DNA of 64,000 nucleotides, from assembly GCF_004345605.1 (NCBI RefSeq), contig NZ_SLVY01000002.1, positions 310,001-374,000 on the forward strand. The letters run 5' to 3'. This stretch comes from Rhodococcus sp. SMB37 (GTDB lineage Bacteria > Actinomycetota > Actinomycetes > Mycobacteriales > Mycobacteriaceae). This document shows, one piece after another, positions 17,083 through 25,935 of this stretch. A model generated the notes under the pieces. The model did no database searches, was not told the origin of the DNA, and was given only the letters and a program-made list of their open reading frames with translations. The stretch's first letter is position 1; each line of letters starts with the position of its first letter. The translations under genes were made by a program, and so were the position numbers.

Positions 17083-18315
17083 ATGGGTGGGGAACTCTGG
17101 AAACTCGACGACACACAACTCATGGCCGAGACACTCGCCGTCTCCGCCGAAATCCACACCGCCCAGGTGCACCGGATGGATCTGATGATCGCGATGTTCG
17201 AACGCGACACCGTCACAGACCACGGCTACCGCAGCCCCGCACACTGGCTCGCCGCCGCAACCCACCTCGAACTCGGCGAATGCCACCGCATCGAATCACT
17301 GGCTCGTTTGCTGCGGCTGGAACCGGAAGTACGCACAGCATATTCAGCAGGGCTGCTCGATGCAGACAAAGCCCGCCAGATCGCCTACTTCTGCCAGCAC
17401 TACCCCCGCACCATGAACCCCTGCGACTTCGACAAAGCCCGCACCATCCTCATCGACCACGCCAGCGAGAAGGTCGCCACCAAAGCCACCGTGCGCGCTC
17501 TGATCCGCCGACTCGAACACCTCTACAGCACCGGCGACGGACCACCACCCGGCGAAGACACCACGCGCAACGAACTGTTCGTCTCCACCACCCTGCACGG
17601 CCGCGTGGTCATCAAAGGCGACGTCGACGCCGTCACCGGCGCGCGACTACGGCATCTGCTCTCCCCGCTGGCGGCACCGAGGCCCGAGGTAGGTGGCGCC
17701 AAGGATGACCGGCCGGCCTCCAAACGCAACGCCGACGCCTTCGATCAACTCCTCCAGTACGTCGAAGCCGCCGGACTCGTCCCCGTCGAAGGCGGCGTGA
17801 AACCACACGTGACGATCACCGCCTCCATCACGGATCTGACGAAGAACAACGCAATCAAAGAACTCTTCGCAAACTCCCCAGAACAGGGATACGCGACCGA
17901 ACCCTGGGCCGGACCGCTGTCGATCGACACCGCCCGGATGCTCGCCTGCGACTGTCACGTCACCCGGATCCTGCTCGACGAACACGGCGTGCCGTTGGCG
18001 CACGGCCGGACCCGCCGCACCGCGTCCGCCGCGCAACGCCGAGCGTTGACTGTCCGCGACGGCGGATGCGCCTTCCCCGGGTGTTCGACACCACCGGCGT
18101 GGGCGGATGCGCACCACATTCACCACTGGGTCGACGGTGGTGACACCGACCTCGACAACCTCGTGATGTTGTGCGGACATCATCACCGGTTGATGCATCA
18201 CACCGAGTGGGAAGTCGAGATGACCGAATACCGTCGGCCGCAGTTCATTCCGCCCGCGAGCGTGGACCTGTTTCGGACACCGATACCGGGGAACAGACCG
18301 GATTTCGTCGTCTGA
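17083..18315 (+). CDS. HNH endonuclease, DUF222/13E12 repeat family
   Basis: 410 aa. The N-terminal DUF222 region (about residues 10-250) includes SPAHWLAAATHLELGECHR. The C-terminal HNH nuclease (about 320-390) has CAFPGC, then ADAHHIHHWVDGGDTDLDN and LCGHHHRLMHH. Members are often present in several copies in mycobacteria and rhodococci, and some of the M. tuberculosis 13E12 genes are known LexA targets, which fits the two SOS-like boxes here. The ATG at 17083 is chosen because TATAAT ends seven bases before it; the frame is open further upstream. The cellular role is unknown. Confidence 0.92.
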   Translation: MGGELWKLDDTQLMAETLAVSAEIHTAQVHRMDLMIAMFERDTVTDHGYRSPAHWLAAATHLELGECHRIESLARLLRLEPEVRTAYSAGLLDADKARQIAYFCQHYPRTMNPCDFDKARTILIDHASEKVATKATVRALIRRLEHLYSTGDGPPPGEDTTRNELFVSTTLHGRVVIKGDVDAVTGARLRHLLSPLAAPRPEVGGAKDDRPASKRNADAFDQLLQYVEAAGLVPVEGGVKPHVTITASITDLTKNNAIKELFANSPEQGYATEPWAGPLSIDTARMLACDCHVTRILLDEHGVPLAHGRTRRTASAAQRRALTVRDGGCAFPGCSTPPAWADAHHIHHWVDGGDTDLDNLVMLCGHHHRLMHHTEWEVEMTEYRRPQFIPPASVDLFRTPIPGNRPDFVV

Positions 18316-18343
18316 CCCACACGCAAAGAGAACCGAGAGAACA

Positions 18344-18389
18344 CAGCCACCGTCACCAGGGCACTCGTGTGTCCTGGCGACGGTGGCTG
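18344..18389 (+). terminator. hairpin terminator after the HNH gene
   Basis: A 17-bp stem with one mismatch (18344-18360 with 18373-18389, beginning CAGCCACCGTC) and a 12-base loop, 28 bases after the HNH stop. It is followed by a partly T-rich stretch. It may also serve the convergent gene on the right. Confidence 0.8.
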
Positions 18390-18414
18390 CCGTTGCTTCT
18401 AATTCCGCCTGCTT

Positions 18415-18789
18415 CTAATTCGCCAGTGGCCTGCAGTCGGCCTCACATCCGGGATTCGTCGCGGGATGCTCGGCAGTGGCGGGCCGGTGCAGCACTCCCG
18501 AAGTCGGCCGGACGCGCAGCTCCGATCCAGCCAGTTCCGCCTCCCCGTCGACGATCAACGAGTATCCGCCCGGTGTCGCCGGTGGGTACACAAGTGAGAC
18601 GATCGGGTGCACCTGCGCGTTGGCACCCGTCCGGCGGCCCGGCTCGCCGATGCGGAACACACCATCGACGAGGGCCGGAGTCACCGCAACCGCGTGCGGC
18701 TTGGCGTCGGTCCCGGTCGTCAGCAGGTAGGCGTACCCGAAGTCGCCGAGCGCGGCGTCGAGTGCGTCGAGTTCGACCTTGATGCTCAT
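18415..18789 (-). CDS. pyridoxamine 5'-phosphate oxidase-like FMN/F420-binding protein
   Basis: 124 aa from the ATG at 18789, preceded at seven bases by CACTCT, probably a leaderless start. The sequence has the split-barrel pattern of the PNPOx-like family (YAYLLTTGTDAKPHAVAVTP, RTGANAQVHPIVSLVYP and YSLIVDGEAEL). Such proteins bind FMN, F420 or haem and the reaction is not predictable. The C-terminus has three Cys/His-containing short motifs (HRPATAEHP, CEADC). It stands alone between the HNH gene and lat. Confidence 0.78.
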   Translation of the reverse strand: MSIKVELDALDAALGDFGYAYLLTTGTDAKPHAVAVTPALVDGVFRIGEPGRRTGANAQVHPIVSLVYPPATPGGYSLIVDGEAELAGSELRVRPTSGVLHRPATAEHPATNPGCEADCRPLAN

Positions 18790-18858
18790 GGCACCAAGAG
18801 TGCTCTCCATACGCTCTCCCGGTCAACGCCAGCACATCGTCCGGATCCACGCGCGATC

Positions 18859-20196
18859 TCAGACCACAGCGGCGAGAACCCTGTCGAGCGCCGCGATCGC
18901 CTCGTCGAGTTCGTCGAGGGTGACGGTGAGCGGCGGCCGGAAACGGATTCCGCGCTGCCCGGAACCGATCATGAGGACCTGTTCGTTGCGGTAGAGGTGA
19001 GCGAGTATCTCGTCGCGAAACTCTTGGGACGGCAACGTGATCGCGCACATCAGTCCGCGACCCCGCGGTTCGGTGACGACCGGGTGCCGAATCGCGAGCT
19101 GCTGCAGCGCCGCCAACAGATGCGCGCCGGTCGTTCGCGCGTGATCGACCAGTCCATCGCGCTCGATCACTTCGAAGATCCGACGGGCGCGCACCATGTC
19201 GGTGAGATTGCCACCCCAGGTGGAGTTCAGCCGTGACGACACCGCAAAGACGTTGTCGGGGACCTCGTCGAGTCGACCCCCTGCCATGATCCCGCACACC
19301 TGCGTCTTCTTGCCGAACGCAACGATGTCGGGCTCGATCCCGAGCTGTTGATACGCCCACATGGTGCCCGTCATGCCGACCCCGGTTTGTACCTCGTCGA
19401 CGACCAGCAGTGCATCGTGCTCGCGACAGAGCGCCGCGATCGCTTGGAAGAACTCCGGTCGGAAGTGGTGATCGCCGCCCTCACCCTGAATGGGTTCGGC
19501 GATGAAGCATGCGATGTCGTGGGGATTGTCAGCGAACGCAGCACGTGCCTGCGCGAGCGCGCGCGCTTCGGCCTCGTCGACGGCACGCCCATCACACAGG
19601 TACGGAGCCTCGATGCGCGGCCAGTCGAATTTCGGGAAGCGATCGGTTTTGACAGGATCGGTGTTGGTCAGTGACATCGTGTATCCGGTGCGCCCGTGGA
19701 ACGCTTCCGTCAGGTGCAGCACCTTGGTCCCGAGCGCGGGATCGCGACCGCGCGATTCGTTCAGCCTGCTCTTCCAGTCGAATGCGGCCTTGAGCGCGTT
19801 CTCGACGGCGAGGGCACCGCCGTCGATGAAGAACAGGTGCGGCAGTGCAGGGTCACCGAGTATCCGTGCGAACGCGTCGACGAACCGGGCCATCGCCACG
19901 GTGTAGATGTCGGAGTTGCTGGGCTTGTTGGCGGCCACCGCAGCGAGTTCGTCGCGGAGCGCGGGATCATCTGCCAGGTCGGGGTGGTTCATCCCGAGCG
20001 CAGACGACGCGAAGAATCCGAACATGTCCAGATAGCAGGTGCGGTCGCGTCGGTCGACGAGCCTCACTCCCCTCGAACCTTCGAGGTCGAGGACAAGGGG
20101 AAACCCGTCGGTCAGCATGTGCGACCTGAGGACGGCGTGTACCCGGCCGGGTGCCACGACTTCGGCACCGTCCCGATCACGGAATGCAGTGCTCAT
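18859..20196 (-). CDS. lat: L-lysine 6-aminotransferase
   Basis: 445 aa, a class III PLP aminotransferase close to M. tuberculosis Lat. It moves the epsilon-amino group of lysine to 2-oxoglutarate, and the aldehyde cyclises to piperideine-6-carboxylate. DEVQTG (267-272) binds the cofactor and Lys296 or 297 in AFGKKTQVCG is the Schiff-base lysine. The ATG is seven bases after TACCCT (20204-20209 on the complement), so lat has its own leaderless promoter in the 69-base gap behind lrpA. The divergent aldehyde dehydrogenase would complete the route to 2-aminoadipate. Confidence 0.94.
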   Translation of the reverse strand: MSTAFRDRDGAEVVAPGRVHAVLRSHMLTDGFPLVLDLEGSRGVRLVDRRDRTCYLDMFGFFASSALGMNHPDLADDPALRDELAAVAANKPSNSDIYTVAMARFVDAFARILGDPALPHLFFIDGGALAVENALKAAFDWKSRLNESRGRDPALGTKVLHLTEAFHGRTGYTMSLTNTDPVKTDRFPKFDWPRIEAPYLCDGRAVDEAEARALAQARAAFADNPHDIACFIAEPIQGEGGDHHFRPEFFQAIAALCREHDALLVVDEVQTGVGMTGTMWAYQQLGIEPDIVAFGKKTQVCGIMAGGRLDEVPDNVFAVSSRLNSTWGGNLTDMVRARRIFEVIERDGLVDHARTTGAHLLAALQQLAIRHPVVTEPRGRGLMCAITLPSQEFRDEILAHLYRNEQVLMIGSGQRGIRFRPPLTVTLDELDEAIAALDRVLAAVV

Positions 20197-20265
20197 ATTC
20201 GCGAGGGTACGCGACTTTTTACGGCTGATCCTCGATTTCGATTGAAGAACCAGGAGTCGATCCGG

Positions 20266-20715
20266 TTACTTTTCGTAAAATGTCTGCAGCACAACGGTGC
20301 TGCGAGTGGCAACATTCGCAGTGGCACGGATCTCCTGGAGGAGATACTCGAGTTCCCGCGGCGTCGCAACACGCACAAGCAGGATATAGCTTTCGTCGCC
20401 CGCCACCGAGTGACACGATTCGATTGCCTCGATGTGGCGCAGACGTGCGGGCGCATCGTCGGGCTGGGACGGGTCGAGAGGGGTGATAGCGACGAACGCC
20501 GACAGCATGAGACCGAGCGCCTCCGGGGCGACTTTCGCGGTGTATCCGCGAATCACGTTCCGAGACTCCAGTCTGCGCACCCGCGACTGCACCGCGGAAA
20601 TCGACAGCCCGGCCTTCTCCGCAAGCACCGACAACGTTGCGCGGCCGTCCGCGACCAGTTCCCGCAACAGCAACCTATCGATCTCGTCCAGCGAGTCTTT
20701 CGAAGATTCCGACAC
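20266..20715 (-). CDS. lrpA: Lrp/AsnC family regulator
   Basis: 149 aa. The N-terminal helix-turn-helix (LRELVADGRATLSVLAEKAG, with SAVQSRVRRLE) and the C-terminal RAM ligand domain are complete. It lies between lat and the divergent aldehyde dehydrogenase, as LrpA does in M. tuberculosis, so it probably senses lysine or another amino acid and controls both. The GTG start is six bases after TAACCT on the complement (20722-20727), so it is probably leaderless. Only 36 bases separate it from the divergent start, so one bound regulator could affect both. Confidence 0.93.
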   Translation of the reverse strand: MSESSKDSLDEIDRLLLRELVADGRATLSVLAEKAGLSISAVQSRVRRLESRNVIRGYTAKVAPEALGLMLSAFVAITPLDPSQPDDAPARLRHIEAIESCHSVAGDESYILLVRVATPRELEYLLQEIRATANVATRSTVVLQTFYEK

Positions 20716-20751
20716 CAGCGCAGGTTAACCGAGCGACAAAGGACCACACCG

Positions 20752-22257
20752 ATGAATGCAACGGACAGTTTCAGCAATCGTGCACGCACCGCAGCGCAGA
20801 AGTGTGGCGCCACTCTGCCCGACGGCGGTGGCGCGCTGGTGGTCACCACACCCATCGACGGCACCGAGCTCGCATGCCTGGAACCACACACCGCCGCACA
20901 GATCGACGACGCGATCGGTTCGGCAGCACAGGTATTCGAGCGGTGGCGCGACGTCCCCGCACCCGTACGGGGACGACTCGTCCGCCGGTTCGGGGACCTG
21001 CTCGTCGAGCACAAACACGATCTCGCCGAGCTCGTCACGCTCGAGGCCGGAAAAATTCCGTCGGAGGCGCTCGGCGAAGTCCAGGAGATGATCGACGTGT
21101 GCGACTTCGCTGTGGGCCTCTCGCGGCAGCTCTACGGGCGCACGATGCCGTCCGAGCGGCCCGGTCACCGTCTGATGGAGACGTGGCATCCCCTCGGTGT
21201 GGTCGGAGTGATATCCGCGTTCAACTTCCCGGTGGCGGTGTGGTCGTGGAACACCGCGATTGCGCTGGTGTGCGGCGACCCGGTGGTGTGGAAGCCCTCC
21301 GAGACCACTCCACTGACCGCGCTCGCGTGTGACGCGCTTCTTCGCCGCGCCGCCGCGGACGTCGATGCCCCCGCCGATCTGCACCATGTCCTGATCGGCG
21401 ACGCCTCGGCAGGCGAAGCACTCGTCGACGATCCCCGGGTGGCGTTGGTCAGCGCAACCGGTTCGGTCCCGATGGGACGGATCGTGGCGCCCCGAGTCGC
21501 CGCACGGTTCGGTCGCTGCCTGCTCGAACTCGGTGGCAACAACGCCGCAATCGTCACCCCGTCGGCGGATCTGGAGCTGACCGTACGGGGAGTCGTGTTC
21601 GCCGCGGCCGGTACTGCCGGGCAACGCTGCACGACGATGCGCAGGTTGATCGTGCATCGTTCCGTTGCAGACGATCTCGTCGCGCGCCTCGCGTCCGTGT
21701 ATGCCGGGCTCCGGGTGGGAAACCCGTTCGACGACGGCGTCCTCGTGGGACCGCTGATCTCGCCGCGCGCCTACGACGCAATGCGCTCGGCTCTCGACCG
21801 CGCCGAACTCGACGGCGGCATCCTCGTGGCGGGTGGGCAACAGGTGGGGGTGCCGGGCGGCGGCGTATACGTCTCCCCCGCCCTCGTACGCATGCCCGCC
21901 CAGACCGAGGTGGTGCGCGAGGAGACCTTCGCACCGATCCTCTACGTGCTCCCCTACGACGAATTCGACGAAGCGATCGCGCTGCACAACGGTGTTCCCC
22001 AAGGGTTGTCGTCGTCGATCTTCACCACCGATCAGCGCGAGGCAGAGCGGTTCCTGGCGCGCTCGGACTGTGGGATCACCAACGTCAACATCGGCACGTC
22101 GGGTGCCGAGATCGGTGGTGCGTTCGGCGGTGAGAAACAGACCGGTGGCGGCCGTGAGTCAGGCTCCGACTCGTGGAAGGCCTACATGCGCCGCGCCACC
22201 AACACGGTCAACTACTCGGACGAACTTCCGCTCGCACAGGGGGTCGAGTTCGGGTGA
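20752..22257 (+). CDS. piperideine-6-carboxylate (aminoadipate semialdehyde) dehydrogenase
   Basis: 501 aa NAD(P)-dependent aldehyde dehydrogenase. The catalytic Cys is residue 293 in AGQRCTTM and the general base lies in LLELGGNNAA. WNTAIALVCGD and WKPSE form part of the cofactor site. Its place next to lat and lrpA makes oxidation of the lysine-derived semialdehyde to 2-aminoadipate the likely job (pcd/amaB-type). The ATG at 20752 with AAAGGA upstream is chosen; the frame extends upstream through lrpA but that is not coding. Confidence 0.9.
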   Translation: MNATDSFSNRARTAAQKCGATLPDGGGALVVTTPIDGTELACLEPHTAAQIDDAIGSAAQVFERWRDVPAPVRGRLVRRFGDLLVEHKHDLAELVTLEAGKIPSEALGEVQEMIDVCDFAVGLSRQLYGRTMPSERPGHRLMETWHPLGVVGVISAFNFPVAVWSWNTAIALVCGDPVVWKPSETTPLTALACDALLRRAAADVDAPADLHHVLIGDASAGEALVDDPRVALVSATGSVPMGRIVAPRVAARFGRCLLELGGNNAAIVTPSADLELTVRGVVFAAAGTAGQRCTTMRRLIVHRSVADDLVARLASVYAGLRVGNPFDDGVLVGPLISPRAYDAMRSALDRAELDGGILVAGGQQVGVPGGGVYVSPALVRMPAQTEVVREETFAPILYVLPYDEFDEAIALHNGVPQGLSSSIFTTDQREAERFLARSDCGITNVNIGTSGAEIGGAFGGEKQTGGGRESGSDSWKAYMRRATNTVNYSDELPLAQGVEFG

Positions 22258-22303
22258 GAACACCCTGAGTAGCGGCACCCGAACGCGACACCGGAACAGG
22301 CAC

Positions 22304-22319
22304 TGTGGCGCACGCCACA
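22304..22319. promoter_or_regulatory. palindrome upstream of the acyl-CoA ligase
   Basis: TGTGGCGCACGCCACA has perfect 7-bp arms around CA and lies 21 bases before the ligase ATG, where an operator would act. No regulator gene is adjacent and I cannot name the protein that would bind. Confidence 0.45.
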
Positions 22320-22340
22320 ACCTGTGGTAGACCATGGTGC

Positions 22341-23885
22341 ATGTACCCAGGTAACTTCGTCGCCACCACACCGGACAAGCCCGCCATCGTGCGCCCTGCC
22401 ACCGGCGAGTCACTCACCTACCGGCAACTCGACGAGAACTCGATCCGGCTCGCGAAGTACCTCCGGGAACTCGGACTGAAACCTGGTGATCACATCGCGC
22501 TCATCTCCGACAACGACCTGCGCGTGATGGAGGTGTATTGGGCGGCACTGCGCTCGGGCCTGTACATCACCGTCGTCAACTGGCACCTCACCGCGCACGA
22601 GGCCGCCTACGTGGTCGACGACTGCGGAGCAAAGGCCCTGATCGTCTCCGCACATGCCGCCGGCGCGGTGGACATGTCCACCGACGCGTATCCCAACGTG
22701 GAACACCGCCTCGTGTACGGGGGCGAGCTGACCGGGTTCGAGGACTACGCACAGGCCGTCGAGCGCTTCGACACCGCACCTCTCGAGGATCAGCCGCGCG
22801 GCCAGGACATGCTGTACTCGTCCGGTACCACCGGCCGCCCCAAGGGCATCAAGCCGAAGTTGCCCGACGGACAGGTCCAGGACATCCCCGACCCCTACAC
22901 GGCGGTGTTCGCCCCGATGTACGGTTTCGACTCGGACACGGTGTACCTGTGCCCCGCCCCGCTGTACCACGCTGCGCCACTGCGGTTCTGCGGCACCATC
23001 CAGTCGGTAGGCGGGACCGTGGTCCTCATGGACCGGTTCGATGCCGAAGAGGCACTCGCGCTGATCGACCGGTACGAGGTCACCGCCAGCCAGTGGGTTC
23101 CGACGATGTTCGTCCGCATGCTCAAACTTCCCGAGGAAACCCGCACGAAGTACGACGTGTCCACTATGAAGGTCGCAATCCACGCAGCAGCCCCGTGCCC
23201 GCCCGAGATCAAGCGAGCGATGATCGAGTGGTGGGGACCGGTGATCAACGAGTACTACGCCTCCACCGAAGGCTCCGGTGCGACCTTCATCAACTCCGAG
23301 CAGGCCATTGCTCGTCCGGGTTCGGTCGGACATGACGGCGTGATGGGACATGTCCGCATCTGTGGGGAGGACGGTCAGGAGCTGCCCACCGGGTCGATCG
23401 GGACCGTGTGGTGGGAACGCGACGAGCGTCCGTTCGAGTACCACAACGATCCGGAGAAGACCGAGAAGGCAACACATCCCGACCACCCGACGTGGACGAC
23501 GAGCGGCGACATCGGATATCTGGACGCTGACCGGTTTCTGTATCTCACCGATCGCGCGGCGTTCATGATCATCTCGGGTGGGGTGAACATCTACCCGCAG
23601 GAATCCGAGAACGTCCTCACACTGCACCCGAAGGTGTTCGACGTCGCAGTCATCGGTGTGCCGAACTACGAGTTGGGCGAGGAAGTCAAAGCCGTCGTGC
23701 AGCTCGCCGAGGGCGTCGAGCCCGGGCCCGAGGTCGAGCAGGAATTGCTCGAGTACGTCCGGTCCAAGGTGTCGAAGTTCAAGGCTCCGCGCAGCATCGA
23801 CTTCTCCGATGATCTGCCCCGCACCCCCACCGGCAAGCTCGTCAAGCACAAGCTGCGAGCCCGGTACGCTCCGGCAGTGTCGTGA
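22341..23885 (+). CDS. acyl-CoA synthetase (AMP-forming)
   Basis: 514 aa from the ATG at 22341. It has the AMP-binding loop YSSGTTGRPKGIK, the EYYASTEG segment, the hinge region DRAAFMIISGGVNIYPQE and the C-terminal catalytic Lys in RTPTGKLVKHKL. It joins a carboxylic acid to CoA through an acyl-AMP; the sequence resembles FadD-type medium/long-chain or aromatic acid ligases and the substrate is not certain. Its stop overlaps the next gene by four bases, so the two form an operon. Confidence 0.88.
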   Translation: MYPGNFVATTPDKPAIVRPATGESLTYRQLDENSIRLAKYLRELGLKPGDHIALISDNDLRVMEVYWAALRSGLYITVVNWHLTAHEAAYVVDDCGAKALIVSAHAAGAVDMSTDAYPNVEHRLVYGGELTGFEDYAQAVERFDTAPLEDQPRGQDMLYSSGTTGRPKGIKPKLPDGQVQDIPDPYTAVFAPMYGFDSDTVYLCPAPLYHAAPLRFCGTIQSVGGTVVLMDRFDAEEALALIDRYEVTASQWVPTMFVRMLKLPEETRTKYDVSTMKVAIHAAAPCPPEIKRAMIEWWGPVINEYYASTEGSGATFINSEQAIARPGSVGHDGVMGHVRICGEDGQELPTGSIGTVWWERDERPFEYHNDPEKTEKATHPDHPTWTTSGDIGYLDADRFLYLTDRAAFMIISGGVNIYPQESENVLTLHPKVFDVAVIGVPNYELGEEVKAVVQLAEGVEPGPEVEQELLEYVRSKVSKFKAPRSIDFSDDLPRTPTGKLVKHKLRARYAPAVS

Positions 23886-25255
23886 CGTCGTCCAGCGTGG
23901 ATCCGAGCACCCTGGCCGGGCAACTCCCGGCCGGGGTTCTCGTCACCGATCCCGACATCCTCGCCGGCTACCGGCACGATCGCGCGTTCGACCCGGATGC
24001 GGCCGTGCCACTCGCTGTCGTGCGCGCGACCTCCACCGCGGACGTGCAGGCCACGCTGCGATGGGCGCACGAGAACCGTGTCCCGGTGGTGCCCCGCGGG
24101 GCCGGAACGAGCCTGTCCGGCGGCTCGGGCGGTCTGGCCGGCGGACTCGTGCTCAGCACCGAGAAGATGCGCGACATCACGATCGACCCCGCCACACGCA
24201 CCGCCGTCGCACAACCTGGTCTGCTCAATGCCGAGGTCAAGGCGGCCGCAGCCGACCACGGCCTGTGGTACCCGCCGGATCCGTCGTCGTTCGAGATCTG
24301 TTCCATCGGCGGCAACGCCGCAACCAATGCGGGCGGGCTGTGCTGCGTCAAGTACGGGGTGACCTCCGACTACGTGCTCGGGCTCGAGGTGGTCCTCGCC
24401 GACGGCACCGCGGTACGACTCGGAGGCCCCCGGCTCAAGGACGTCGCGGGCCTGTCGCTGACGAAACTGTTCGTGGGCAGCGAGGGAACCCTCGGAGTCA
24501 TCACCGAAGTGACGCTTCGCCTGCTCCCGCCGCAGCCACCTGCGTCGACCATGGTCGCGACCTTCGGGTCGGTGGAGTGCGCGGCCGATGCCGTCATCGC
24601 GATCACCGCGACCCTCCGTCCCGCAATGCTCGAGTTCATGGACCGCACCACGATCAACGCGGTCGAGGACGCACTGCGGATGGACCTGGACCGCGGTGCC
24701 GAGGCCATGCTGATCGCACGGTCCGACGCCCCGGGTGCGGCCGCGGCACACGAGATCGAGGTGATGGTCCGCGCATGCCGGGATGCCGGGGCCCACGACG
24801 TGTTCGACACGTCCGACCCCGACGAAGGCGAGGCGTTCACAGCGGCGCGGCGGATGGCAATTCCCGCGGTCGAACGCCTCGGGAGCCTCCTCCTCGAGGA
24901 TGTCGGAGTGCCGTTGCCGATGCTCCCCGCACTCGTCGCGGGAGTTGCGGAGATCGCCGACCTCAACGCGGTGACGGTTGCGGTGATCGCGCATGCCGGA
25001 GACGGAAACACCCACCCGCTGATCGTCTACGACCCCGCGGACGAGAAGATGACTGAGCGAGCACACGCTGCCTTCGGTCAGATCATGGACCTCGCGATCG
25101 ACCTCGGTGGCACCATCACCGGGGAGCACGGTGTGGGCAGGCTCAAGAAACCCTGGCTACCCGCTCAGGTGGGCCCCGACGTCATGGCGTTGACCCGCCT
25201 GATCAAGAACGCCCTCGATCCCCGTTCGATCCTCAACCCAGGGGCTGTCCTGTGA
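23882..25255 (+). CDS. FAD-linked oxidase (glycolate oxidase GlcD/D-lactate dehydrogenase type)
   Basis: 457 aa. The FAD_binding_4 domain has VVPRGAGTSLSGGSGGLAGG and SSFEICSIGGNAATNAGG. The C-terminal FAD-oxidase domain has HAGDGNTHPL and GEHGVGRLKK, which hold the active-site metal and substrate ligands. Family members oxidise 2-hydroxyacids such as glycolate, lactate or 2-hydroxyglutarate. It is translationally coupled to the acyl-CoA ligase, so both may act in one catabolic route. No GlcE or GlcF subunit is present. Confidence 0.9.
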   Translation: MTSSSVDPSTLAGQLPAGVLVTDPDILAGYRHDRAFDPDAAVPLAVVRATSTADVQATLRWAHENRVPVVPRGAGTSLSGGSGGLAGGLVLSTEKMRDITIDPATRTAVAQPGLLNAEVKAAAADHGLWYPPDPSSFEICSIGGNAATNAGGLCCVKYGVTSDYVLGLEVVLADGTAVRLGGPRLKDVAGLSLTKLFVGSEGTLGVITEVTLRLLPPQPPASTMVATFGSVECAADAVIAITATLRPAMLEFMDRTTINAVEDALRMDLDRGAEAMLIARSDAPGAAAAHEIEVMVRACRDAGAHDVFDTSDPDEGEAFTAARRMAIPAVERLGSLLLEDVGVPLPMLPALVAGVAEIADLNAVTVAVIAHAGDGNTHPLIVYDPADEKMTERAHAAFGQIMDLAIDLGGTITGEHGVGRLKKPWLPAQVGPDVMALTRLIKNALDPRSILNPGAVL

Positions 25256-25338
25256 CGAAGAGCCAACCGACCGACCCCGCGACCAGCCCTATCCGCACCT
25301 CGGTGCCGCCGTGGCAGAGAACACGCCATAATCGGGGC

Positions 25339-25899
25339 GTGAACATGCGTACGCCAGAGTCCGGTACCGATCTTCCGCTGCGCGATACCCGGTATCGGGA
25401 GCTCGAGCTCTACCCCGAGTTCGACTTCGTCACCGCCTGGTTGCGCGACTACGTCCGCTCGACGATCGACAATGCACGCATCAGCGAACGCGAGTACTGG
25501 TCCGTCGTGTGTCTGCCCTCCGTCGGTGCATCGGACGAGGGCCATCGCATGATCAGTGTCCATGCCGGTGACCAGGAAATTGCGTGCTTGTACGTCGACA
25601 CCAGCATCCGCGAGGACAGGCGGGTGGGCGGCTTCGTGACTGTCGACACACGCGTCCTCGAGCAGTCGTGCGGCGCCGATATCGACCGGATCACCGCAAG
25701 CTCCTCGGCACTGAGCGTCCACCGTAGCGGCGAGCAGGTGTCGATCGGGTGGAGTGAGACGCCGGCGAGTCGCGAGCAATTCGATGCGCTCCCATGGCGA
25801 CCCGCAGCGCACGAACTCGTCCGCCGGTTGATGCAGAACGGCAGGAACTACTGGGCCGATGCGCACTGCCCGCAGCTCGCCATGTTCGCTCTGGAGTAG
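25339..25899 (+). CDS. hypothetical protein, paralogue of the gene at 6256
   Basis: 186 aa from a GTG at 25339. This start is favoured because CATAAT (25327-25332) lies six bases before it, suggesting a leaderless mRNA, and because homology to the paralogue begins downstream. A GTG at 25252, overlapping the previous stop, or the ATG at 25345, are alternatives. It shares EYWSVVCLPS and CLYVDTSIRED-like segments with the product of the gene at 6256. No named domain, signal or membrane segment. It lies just before lhr. Confidence 0.75.
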   Translation: MNMRTPESGTDLPLRDTRYRELELYPEFDFVTAWLRDYVRSTIDNARISEREYWSVVCLPSVGASDEGHRMISVHAGDQEIACLYVDTSIREDRRVGGFVTVDTRVLEQSCGADIDRITASSSALSVHRSGEQVSIGWSETPASREQFDALPWRPAAHELVRRLMQNGRNYWADAHCPQLAMFALE

Positions 25900-25935
25900 A
25901 GGCGCCGCGTAGTTCGCGAACCTGTCGGACGTCGG

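Noticed and set aside
17083-18315. HNH gene as part of a restriction or mobile system
   Set aside because: No methylase, integrase or terminal repeats flank it. The 13E12 family occurs as single scattered genes.
18395-18420. short direct repeat GCTTCTAATTC behind the HNH terminator
   Set aside because: Two 11-base copies after the hairpin; no gene or attachment site linked.
19696-20751. upstream extension of the aldehyde dehydrogenase
   Set aside because: The extension runs antisense through lat and lrpA. The ATG at 20752 with its ribosome site and homology start is right.
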